This document shows positions 1-5,190 of a stretch of DNA of 7,394 nucleotides, in pieces. Source of the stretch: Patescibacteria group bacterium. GTDB lineage: Bacteria; Patescibacteriota; Minisyncoccia; Portnoybacterales; GWB1-42-6. The stretch is from contig JAHKAK010000060.1 in assembly GCA_018826025.1 (NCBI GenBank), forward strand, positions 1 through 7,394. Reading direction: 5' to 3'. The notes under the pieces were generated by a model that was given only the letters and a program-made list of their open reading frames with translations, did not search any database and was not told the DNA's origin. Positions within the stretch are counted from its first letter, which is position 1, and each line of letters begins with the position of its first letter. Made by a program: the position numbers and the translations under genes.

Positions 1-390
1 GTGTCGTACTAACAGTTTATACCACTGTTCGCGTTGCTTCTGGGAAAGCCTTTTTGAATCCCGAATATTATTTATAGTTGTCATCCCGGGCCCGCCTGCT
101 AACGCCTGAGCGTAGCGATGGCGGGCAGGCTTGACCCGGAATCCAGGCTCCGAAACAAGTTCGGGGCGACAAAAAACCTGGATTCCCGCTTCCAGTTTAC
201 CCCGCACTTGATGCGGGGCGGGAATGACAGAAAAAGAAGATTTGCGCGTCAAGCAAACCGCGCAGGCGACTACCGGCCCGGCTAAAGGTCCGCGACCAAC
301 CTCGTCCAGCCCCGCGACAAAATCATATCCTTTCCGCCAAAGCTTTCGCTCTTCTGCCAAGGTTGGCAATTTTACTTTTGCTTTTTGCAT
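1..390 (-). CDS. rnhB: Ribonuclease HII, 5' part, with in-frame palindromic repeat insertion
   Basis: RNase HII cuts the RNA strand of RNA-DNA hybrids and removes single ribonucleotides from DNA. The minus strand is open without a stop from ATG at 390 to the window edge (130 codons; the C-terminal part lies outside). Residues 24-39 carry the family signature: catalytic D29 and E30 in LDEVGRGPLAGP, followed by VVACAV. Residues 108-116 carry the second conserved block, NIRDSKRLS. In the family these blocks lie roughly ten residues apart. Here about 51 extra residues (54-104) separate them, and these are exactly the translation of the palindromic repeat at 79-229. Excising them restores family spacing. 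The start is chosen because residues 1-23 lead directly into the signature. A TATAAT box ends 8 nt before the ATG, so the mRNA is probably nearly leaderless. The gene is divergent from the one at 546. The later catalytic residues cannot be seen, so activity is not proven. Confidence 0.88.
   Translation of the reverse strand, partial: MQKAKVKLPTLAEERKLWRKGYDFVAGLDEVGRGPLAGPVVACAVCLTRKSSFSVIPAPHQVRGKLEAGIQVFCRPELVSEPGFRVKPARHRYAQALAGGPGMTTINNIRDSKRLSQKQREQWYKLLVRH
79..229. repeat. GTCATTCC-type palindromic repeat (MITE-like), copy 1, inside rnhB
   Basis: The ends are inverted: TGTCATCCCGGG at 79 and CGGGAATGACA ending at 229. A second inverted pair lies inside, GGAATCCAGG (138-147) and CCTGGATTCC (177-186). 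Further local hairpins occur at CCCGCC...GGCGGG (91-125) and CCCCGC...GCGGGG (200-218). A second copy of the same design is at 4507-4611. Translations of this repeat type give VIPA...GIQ-like peptides, which I recall from many bacterial genomes; here residues 55-71 of RnhB read that way. No clear target-site duplication could be identified. Confidence 0.85.
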
Positions 391-398
391 CAATTTTC

Positions 399-427
399 AT
401 TATAATGTATTAGTAATAATACTTCAA
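399..427 (-). promoter_or_regulatory. Promoter for rnhB
   Basis: On the minus strand TTGAAG (427-422) is followed by a 17-nt spacer and a perfect TATAAT (404-399). Transcription should begin about 6-8 nt downstream, within a few bases of the ATG at 390, giving a leaderless or nearly leaderless mRNA. The -10 is symmetric (ATTATAAT), so a plus-strand TATAAT (401-406) overlaps it. With a weak TTGCTT at 378-383 (17-nt spacer) it could start transcription towards the gene at 546. Confidence 0.6.
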
Positions 428-515
428 AAAAATCGTCTCTCTTCTAAAGAAACATGCCTGCCGATAGACAGGGATTAAGGGTAGCCGCATACAAAACGCA
501 ATCTAACCTCCCCCA

Positions 516-533
516 CCTCCCTTACAAGGAGGG
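516..533 (+). promoter_or_regulatory. Shine-Dalgarno, possibly hairpin-sequestered
   Basis: AAGGAGGG (526-533) is a strong Shine-Dalgarno, 12 nt before the ATG at 546, and is the only clear one in the window. GGAGG (528-532) can pair with CCTCC (516-520) across a 7-nt loop, which would hide it. CCTCC/GGAGG palindromes also occur in the repeat at 7133-7301, so this may be a repeat remnant rather than a regulator. Confidence 0.45.
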
Positions 534-545
534 CAAATACAACCC

Positions 546-1151
546 ATGCCAGAAAATAAATTAGACCTCAATTGGTCGGCGGTTGAAAAAGCTTTGGCCG
601 AAGGAACTTATTCGGGCTACAAAATCGGGATTCTGGAAACCGAAAAACTTTTTGAGGAACTCTTAAAAAATAAACAAATTCCCGGCAGCTCAATTGAGCG
701 TAAAATAAAATACATTGAGCGTTTTTTAAGCTTGCCCGATAAGCTGGATTACAGCCGCCACACCTGCCAACGAGTGGTGAATGAACCTCATTTTGCCATT
801 TCCCGCGAGGAAACCAAACAAATAATTTCCGGCTACTGGCAGGCGATGCTGGATATTGAAGAAGCGGTGACGGTTTTGAGCCTATGGGAAAAGTTGACGT
901 TGCGCACCCGATATTTGGCGGCGATTTTTTTGAAAAATACCAGCCGTATAATTTTAGCAATTCTGGCGGCCTCGGGCGTTATCTGGTTTTTAGCGGAAAC
1001 CAATCTTGGCAAAAAAATCGCCGCTGGACTAATTATTGCCAATCACTTTTTTATTTTTCAATTCCTGTTTTGGACGATAATCATTTTAGCCGCACTGTTT
1101 ATTTTGGGCGGAATTATGTATTTCTTGACGAGAAGAAAAAGACGGTTCTAA
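546..1151 (+). CDS. Small two-helix membrane protein with HEPN-like N-terminal region
   Basis: I cannot name this 201-residue protein. Residues 1-130 are charged and look helical. Residues ~134-150 and ~167-195 are hydrophobic enough to be transmembrane segments, and the tail RRKRRF predicts an inside C-terminus, hence also an inside N-terminus. From memory, residues 68-106 resemble a Patescibacteria HEPN-like domain in which an AHxxRNxIAHEP block is followed by an (E)A...Y..AL helix. Here the corresponding stretch is RHTCQRVVNEPHF. If aligned that way, the R-N...H residues of the HEPN RNase motif are replaced by C74, Q75 and N79, so an RNase function would be lost. The ATG is supported by the upstream AAGGAGGG. 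It is transcribed away from rnhB and towards dnaE, with a 140-nt repeat-filled gap before dnaE. Existence of the gene is likely; the domain assignment is tentative. Confidence 0.75.
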   Translation: MPENKLDLNWSAVEKALAEGTYSGYKIGILETEKLFEELLKNKQIPGSSIERKIKYIERFLSLPDKLDYSRHTCQRVVNEPHFAISREETKQIISGYWQAMLDIEEAVTVLSLWEKLTLRTRYLAAIFLKNTSRIILAILAASGVIWFLAETNLGKKIAAGLIIANHFFIFQFLFWTIIILAALFILGGIMYFLTRRKRRF

Positions 1152-1153
1152 AC

Positions 1154-1202
1154 AAATGCAAAATGCAAATATCAAAGTGTAAAATGACAATGTAAAATTT
1201 AA
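1154..1202 (+). repeat. AT-rich ~45-bp repeat unit, copy 1
   Basis: This stretch contains AAATGCAAATATCAAAGTG followed by TAAAATGACAATGTAAAAT. The same unit recurs inverted at 5133-5178, with only a few differences, and inverted and shortened at 7321-7356. A degraded direct copy lies at 5066-5115. No coding frame runs through it. Confidence 0.7.
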
Positions 1203-1207
1203 AATCA

Positions 1208-1226
1208 GTCCCGCCTACGGCGGGAC
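1208..1226. repeat. 8-bp GC hairpin between hypothetical gene and dnaE
   Basis: GTCCCGCC and GGCGGGAC form a perfect 8-bp stem with a TAC loop, framed by AT-rich sequence. No T-run follows directly on the plus strand (the nearest, TTTTT, begins 9 nt later). It could be a weak terminator for the gene ending at 1151 or the centre of an AT-rich repeat element. Confidence 0.6.
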
Positions 1227-1268
1227 ACCAAAATTTTTCATTTTGATTTTTGAATTTTAAATTACTCA

Positions 1269-1276
1269 TATAAAAT
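1269..1276 (+). promoter_or_regulatory. Candidate -10 box for dnaE
   Basis: TATAAAAT lies 15 nt before the GTG at 1292. A start site 6-8 nt downstream would leave a leader of about 8-10 nt with no Shine-Dalgarno. The best -35 candidate, TTGAAT at 1250-1255, is only 15 nt from TAAAAT, so the promoter is uncertain. Confidence 0.4.
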
Positions 1277-1291
1277 ATTAGTCCTCCAACC

Positions 1292-4200
1292 GTGAAATTT
1301 ACCCACTTACATGTTCATAGTCATTATAGTTTGCTTGACGGTCTACCTAAAATCGACCGGCTCATTGACCGCGCGCTGGCGCTGGGCATGGACTCGCTGG
1401 CCTTGACCGACCACGGCTCGCTTTACGGCGCGGTGGAATTTTATAAAAAAGCCAAGGCCAAGGGAGTGAAGCCCATCATCGGCACTGAACTCTACGTGGC
1501 GCCAAATCTTTTAACGGATAAGCGGCCCCGCGTTGACGATAAAAATTTCCATTTAATTTTACTCGTCAAAAATAAAACCGGGTATCAAAATCTGGTTTTT
1601 TTGATGACCGAAGCGTGGCTAAAAGGTTTTTACTATAAACCCCGCGTTGACAAAGAATTATTGCGCCGGCATAGCGACGGCCTGATCGCCTCCTCGGCGT
1701 GCCTGGCCGGTGAAATCCCCCGCGCGATTTTATCCGGCGACCTGAAACGAGCCGAAGCGCTGGCGCTGGAATACCAAGATATTTTCGGTGCGGGCAATTT
1801 TTTTCTGGAACTGCAACACCACGCTAATTTGCCAGAACAAACCAAAGTTAACGCCGAACTGATTAAAATCGCTAAAAAAACCGGCCTGCCGCTGGTGGCT
1901 ACCAATGATGTCCACTATTTGACGCCCGACCAGGCCCAAGCCCAGGATATTTTAATGCTGGTTAATACCAGCGCCGATATCGACGACCCCGAACGCCTCA
2001 CCATGAAAAATAACGATTTTTCTTTACGTCCGCCCCAGGAGCTGATTGATTATTTTCAAGACGTGCCTGAAGCCATCACGAACACGCAAAAAATTGTTGA
2101 ACAATGTAATTTTGAATTTGAACTAGGCAAATACCAACTGCCCCATTTTAAAGTCCCGACCAAACAAACACCGGAAGAATTTTTAAAAGAGCTGGCCTAT
2201 AAAGGCATCGGCAAACGCTATCCGGGCCAAACCAGCCAAGAAGTTCTGGACCGGCTGGAATACGAACTGGCTGTTATTACTAAAACCGGCTTTGCTTCTT
2301 ATTTTTTAATCGTGCATGATTTTGTCAACTGGGCCAAAACACAGGGCATCAGCGTTGGTCCCGGCCGCGGTTCGGCCGCCGGCTCCATTGTCTCTTATCT
2401 TTTAAATATCACCGATATTGAACCCTTAAAATACGGTCTGCTTTTTGAGCGTTTTTTAAATCCCGAAAGAATTTCCATGCCGGATATTGATTTGGATTTT
2501 GCCGACAACCGGCGCGACGAAGTAATTGCTTACGTCCGCCAAAAATATGGCGACGATCACGTAGCGCAAATCGTGACCTTTGGCACTATGGCCGCCCGCG
2601 CCGCGATTCGCGATACGGGCCGCGCCATGAATTACGCCTATTCCCTTTGCGATCAAGTGGCCAAAAGCATACCCTTTGGCCTGACGCTGGAAAAAGCCTT
2701 AACTGATTCCCAAGAATTCCGCCAACTTTATGATTCGGACGAACAAGTCAAGAAACTGATTGACACGGCCATGGTTTTGGAAGGCGTGGCGCGCCACGCC
2801 TCCACCCACGCGGCCGGCGTCGTTATTACCAAAGAAGCGCTAAATAAAATCGTGCCGCTACAACATCCGACTCAAGACGATCAAGCCATTGTTTCCCAAT
2901 ATGAAATGCACGCTATTGAAGATTTAGGGCTTCTTAAAATGGATTTTCTAGGGCTTAAAACTTTAACACAAATTGAAACTACGATAAATATCGTCAAAAA
3001 TACCAAAAACGAAATTGTTGATCTAACTGTTTTGCCGTTGGACGATAAAAAAACCTATAAGCTTTTGCAAGAGGCAAAAACCACGGGCGTATTTCAGCTG
3101 GAATCAGGCGGCATGAAACGAAATCTCAAAGAACTTAAACCCACAGTTTTTGAAGATATTATCGCCATGGTCGCATTGTACCGGCCCGGCCCCATGGACC
3201 TGATTCCTGATTTTATCGCCCGCAAACACGGCCAAAAAGCCATGGAATATATCCACCCGGCGCTGGAGCCCATTATCGGCAACACCTACGGCATTATTGT
3301 TTATCAGGAACAAGTTATGGCTATTGCCAGCCGCCTGGCCGGCTTCACCATGCCCGAAGCCGACATCCTGCGTAAAGCCATGGGTAAAAAAATTAAAAAA
3401 CTGATGGACGAACAGCGGGAAAAGCTAATTCAAGGCATGATTAGAAACAGCATCGCCGGCGGCGTGGCGGAAAAAATTTGGGAATTCATTGAACCTTTCG
3501 CCCGCTATGGCTTTAACAAGTCCCACGCGACCTGCTACGCCCTGCTGGGCTATCAAACGGCTTATTTAAAAGCGCATTATCCCACCGAATTTATGGCCGC
3601 GCTGATGAACTCTGACTCCAATGATATTGAACGCGTCGCCTTTTTGGTGGATGAATGCCGTCAAATGAATATAGACGTTTTATCGCCCGACATCAATGAA
3701 AGCTTGGGAACTTTTACGGTGTTAAAAGACAATTCAATCCGTTTCGGACTCAAAGCCGTGAAAAACGTCGGGTCCAACGTTGTTGACGCCATTGTTAAAG
3801 AACGCAAGCAAAACGGTCATTTTCAAACCATCACCGAGGTTATTGAGCGCGTTAAAGATAGAGATTTAAATAAAAAATCGCTGGAAAGCCTGATTAAGTG
3901 CGGCGCGCTTGACGCTATCGGCGAACGCGGCCAACTCTTGGCCAACCTTGAAACTTTATTAAATTACGCCCGCGAAATCCAGCGGCCCAAAACTAACGGC
4001 CAAGTCAGCCTCTTTAGCGCCGCCGGCTTTGACACTAAAAATTTATTGCCGCCGCTAAAACTGCGGACTGCGCCGGCGGCCACCAAAAAAGAAAAATTAG
4101 ACTGGGAAAAAGAATTGCTCGGCCTTTATGTTTCCGAGCACCCGGCTAAAGATTATGAAAAAATTATTTCCCAGCGCGCTTATCTGCCTTCAAAATTAAC

Positions 4201-4486
4201 GCCTGCCATGGTTGGCAAGCAAGTGAAAGTGGGCGGCGTTTTAAGCCATATCCATAAAATCATCACCAAAGCCGGGAGGCCCATGCTTTTTGTGGGATTG
4301 GAAGATACCAAAACGAAACTGGAAATTTTGGTCTTCCCCAAAATGCTGGAGCGCACCCCGACCTTTTGGCAGGAAGGAAAAGTCGTTATTGTTTCGGGAA
4401 GATTGGACGATAAAGAAGGCCACTTCAAATTGCTCTGCGAAGAAACGCAGGAATTAAATCATAATCATTTGAATAGTTATCGATAA
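1292..4486 (+). CDS. dnaE: DNA polymerase III subunit alpha
   Basis: This is the catalytic subunit of the replicative polymerase: 1064 residues, the DnaE type ending after the OB fold. The GTG start is supported because the PHP domain begins at once (THLHVHSHYSLLDG). PHP metal-site candidates are H7, H9, D16, H41, E66, H87, C137, D206 and H208. This appears to be the full set seen in DnaE proteins with PHP 3'-5' exonuclease activity. The palm carries GPGRGSAAGS (356-365) and PDIDLDF (397-403), with catalytic D398, D400 and a third aspartate, D551, in KMDFLGLKTLT. The tandem helix-hairpin-helix region is near 770-880. QVSLF (904-908) matches the sliding-clamp-binding consensus. The OB fold spans about 976-1048. 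The long C-terminal tau-binding domain of the E. coli protein is not seen. No Shine-Dalgarno precedes the start. The neighbours are unrelated in function, so a single-gene transcript is likely. Confidence 0.97.
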   Translation: MKFTHLHVHSHYSLLDGLPKIDRLIDRALALGMDSLALTDHGSLYGAVEFYKKAKAKGVKPIIGTELYVAPNLLTDKRPRVDDKNFHLILLVKNKTGYQNLVFLMTEAWLKGFYYKPRVDKELLRRHSDGLIASSACLAGEIPRAILSGDLKRAEALALEYQDIFGAGNFFLELQHHANLPEQTKVNAELIKIAKKTGLPLVATNDVHYLTPDQAQAQDILMLVNTSADIDDPERLTMKNNDFSLRPPQELIDYFQDVPEAITNTQKIVEQCNFEFELGKYQLPHFKVPTKQTPEEFLKELAYKGIGKRYPGQTSQEVLDRLEYELAVITKTGFASYFLIVHDFVNWAKTQGISVGPGRGSAAGSIVSYLLNITDIEPLKYGLLFERFLNPERISMPDIDLDFADNRRDEVIAYVRQKYGDDHVAQIVTFGTMAARAAIRDTGRAMNYAYSLCDQVAKSIPFGLTLEKALTDSQEFRQLYDSDEQVKKLIDTAMVLEGVARHASTHAAGVVITKEALNKIVPLQHPTQDDQAIVSQYEMHAIEDLGLLKMDFLGLKTLTQIETTINIVKNTKNEIVDLTVLPLDDKKTYKLLQEAKTTGVFQLESGGMKRNLKELKPTVFEDIIAMVALYRPGPMDLIPDFIARKHGQKAMEYIHPALEPIIGNTYGIIVYQEQVMAIASRLAGFTMPEADILRKAMGKKIKKLMDEQREKLIQGMIRNSIAGGVAEKIWEFIEPFARYGFNKSHATCYALLGYQTAYLKAHYPTEFMAALMNSDSNDIERVAFLVDECRQMNIDVLSPDINESLGTFTVLKDNSIRFGLKAVKNVGSNVVDAIVKERKQNGHFQTITEVIERVKDRDLNKKSLESLIKCGALDAIGERGQLLANLETLLNYAREIQRPKTNGQVSLFSAAGFDTKNLLPPLKLRTAPAATKKEKLDWEKELLGLYVSEHPAKDYEKIISQRAYLPSKLTPAMVGKQVKVGGVLSHIHKIITKAGRPMLFVGLEDTKTKLEILVFPKMLERTPTFWQEGKVVIVSGRLDDKEGHFKLLCEETQELNHNHLNSYR

Positions 4487-4506
4487 ATTATTTCCCTCGC
4501 CCCATA

Positions 4507-4611
4507 TGTCATTCCCGCGAAAGCGGGAATCCAGGTTCTCTCTCTAAGCTTGCTCAGGGCCTGGATCCCGGCTCAAGGCCAAGCTTAGCTTGGCTCAAGG
4601 CCGGGATGACA
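4507..4611. repeat. GTCATTCC-type palindromic repeat (MITE-like), copy 2
   Basis: It begins TGTCATTCCCGC (4507) and ends CCGGGATGACA (4611). Inner inverted pairs are CCCGCGAAAGCGGG (4514-4527) and GGAATCCAGG (4526-4535) with CCTGGATCCC (4560-4569). A further stem, GGCCAAGCT / AGCTTGGC, lies near 4578-4593. It has the same architecture as the copy inside rnhB at 79-229 but sits in a normal intergenic position, 20 bp after dnaE. Confidence 0.85.
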
Positions 4612-4624
4612 AAAATATATATCT

Positions 4625-4649
4625 CCGCGTCAATCCGCGGCCTTTTTAT
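4625..4649 (+). terminator. Candidate intrinsic terminator of dnaE
   Basis: CCGCG (4625-4629) and CGCGG (4636-4640) form an all-GC 5-bp stem with a TCAATC loop, followed by CCTTTTTATT. It lies about 140 nt after the dnaE stop, beyond the palindromic repeat. Confidence 0.5.
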
Positions 4650-4655
4650 TCACTC

Positions 4656-4697
4656 AACAATTCTATCGAGGTTTCTATTGAGGTTCAACCTCGATAG
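4656..4697. repeat. Palindrome A with 23-bp core shared with 4841-4877
   Basis: The core at 4675-4697 has arms CTATTGAGGTT and AACCTCGATAG around one central base. It is preceded by a tandem half-copy, CTATCGAGGTT (4663-4673), and by CAACAATT. The same CAACAAT plus core design recurs at 4841-4877 with one centre base and one arm base changed. A separate hairpin, CAAGTTC / GAACTTG (4715-4740), follows. Confidence 0.7.
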
Positions 4698-4776
4698 CAC
4701 CGCCCTCCTACATTCAAGTTCCAAAGTTCTTGAGAACTTGAGAATAAAGATAATAGGAGTAGTTTTTCGCTCAAAT

Positions 4777-4820
4777 ACCCTAAACACCTCAACGGGTTAA
4801 GCCGTTGAGGTGTTTAGGGT
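4777..4820. repeat. Perfect 19-bp hairpin
   Basis: Arms at 4777-4795 (ACCCTAAACACCTCAACGG) and 4802-4820 are exact complements across a 6-nt loop, GTTAAG. No T-run follows on either strand, so it is not a typical intrinsic terminator. It lies between the two copies of the CTATYGAGGTT palindrome. Confidence 0.85.
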
Positions 4821-4840
4821 GCCTGCCATTTTGTTGACCC

Positions 4841-4877
4841 CAACAATCTATCGAGGTTGAACCTCGATAGATTGTTG
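4841..4877. repeat. Palindrome B, perfect 18-bp inverted repeat overlapping the thrS -35 box
   Basis: Arms 4841-4858 (CAACAATCTATCGAGGTT) and 4860-4877 are exact complements around a single G at 4859. The last three bases of the right arm are the first three of the TTGACA hexamer at 4875. TTGTTGAC occurs both just before (4831-4838) and at the end (4873-4880). It could be an operator or hairpin affecting thrS transcription, or a repeat that happens to end there. Confidence 0.75.
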
Positions 4878-4904
4878 ACAACTTTTACTGAAAAAGCGTA
4901 AAAT
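4875..4904 (+). promoter_or_regulatory. Promoter of the thrS leader
   Basis: TTGACA (4875-4880), an 18-nt spacer and TAAAAT (4899-4904) form a near-consensus housekeeping promoter. The expected start is near 4911, immediately before the first paired base of the T-box leader at 4915. That spacing supports both assignments. Confidence 0.85.
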
Positions 4905-4914
4905 AGAATTAAAC

Positions 4915-5040
4915 GAACGACGAGACAGATTAACCACCTGTTGAGTTCACGTCAAGCGCTGACGAATAAGCGCGCAAAGTGCCCGGAAATCACGGGAAGC
5001 CAAGTGGAACCACCCTTTTTGTAATAGGGTCTTGGCGTCA
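4915..5040 (+). promoter_or_regulatory. T-box riboswitch (tRNA-Thr sensing), ultrashort Stem I
   Basis: Stem I: GAAC (4915-4918) pairs with GUUC (4945-4948). Then come a GAC bulge and tandem G·A pairs (4922-4923 with 4943-4944), a proper kink-turn. GACAG (4924-4928) pairs with CUGUU (4938-4942) below a 9-nt loop. The loop holds ACC (4933-4935), a Thr codon complementary to anticodon GGU, followed by a purine, as T-box specifiers require. Next, CGUCA/UGACG (4950-4954/4960-4964) has a GCGC loop that can pair with GCGC at 4970-4975, resembling the Stem IIA/B pseudoknot. CCCG/CGGG (4982-4996) fits Stem III. The antiterminator is GCCAAG/CUUGGC (4999-5004/5031-5036), the invariant 7-nt bulge UGGAACC (5005-5011), and ACCC/GGGU (5012-5015/5027-5030). 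UGGA predicts U as the tRNA-Thr discriminator base. The thrS gene downstream matches the specifier. Confidence 0.88.
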
Positions 5041-5064
5041 AGTGATTTTTGGGTATTTTATTTT
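4982..5064 (+). terminator. Candidate terminator of the thrS leader
   Basis: CCCGGAAAUCAC (4982-4993) can pair over 12 continuous positions (two G·U) with GUGAUUUUUGGG (5042-5053). The U-rich UAUUUUAUUUU (5054-5064) follows. This helix encloses the antiterminator and uses both strands of Stem III, so it excludes Stem III. A weaker alternative is CUUG/CAAG (5031-5042) before UGAUUUUU, which would break the lower antiterminator helix as in ordinary T-boxes. Which one terminates cannot be decided from sequence. Confidence 0.45.
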
Positions 5065-5065
5065 A

Positions 5066-5178
5066 ATGCAAAATGTAAAATGAAAATATCAAAATGACAG
5101 TTTAAACTTTAAAATGAATTAATGTTAAAATAATTTTTACATTTTACATTGTCATTTTACATTTTGAGATTTACATTT
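5066..5178. repeat. AT-rich inverted repeat between T-box and thrS start
   Basis: The right arm (5133-5178), read on the minus strand, matches the unit at 1154-1202, including TGTAAAATGACAATGTAAAAT-like sequence. The left arm (5066-5115) is a diverged copy in the opposite orientation with TGCAAAATG and AATATCAAAATGACA. The element ends 12 nt before the thrS ATG and contributes about 120 nt of untranslated leader. Confidence 0.65.
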
Positions 5179-5190
5179 TAAATTAACCTT

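Noticed and set aside
224..478. 84-codon open frame on the plus strand
   Set aside because: It lies opposite rnhB, whose conserved motifs show the true coding strand, and begins inside the palindromic repeat.
884..1195. Overlapping 103-codon frame in the membrane protein gene
   Set aside because: It overlaps the gene at 546 in another frame, has an irregular composition and ends in the AT-rich repeat.
4606..4800. 64-codon open frame on the plus strand between dnaE and thrS
   Set aside because: It starts in the end of the palindromic repeat and runs through a terminator-like stem and hairpins; no protein-like pattern or Shine-Dalgarno.
4777..4820. Integron attC site (the loop reads GTTAAGC, fitting GTTRRRY)
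   Set aside because: The matching RYYYAAC partner is missing and the stem is perfect, without the extrahelical bases of attC; no integrase nearby.
4911..5040. A tRNA or tRNA-like gene upstream of thrS
   Set aside because: No cloverleaf, no T-loop GTTCRA in the right place; the pairings fit a T-box leader far better.
5066..5178. CRISPR array in the AT-rich repeats
   Set aside because: Units are inverted and diverged, without regular spacers or cas genes.
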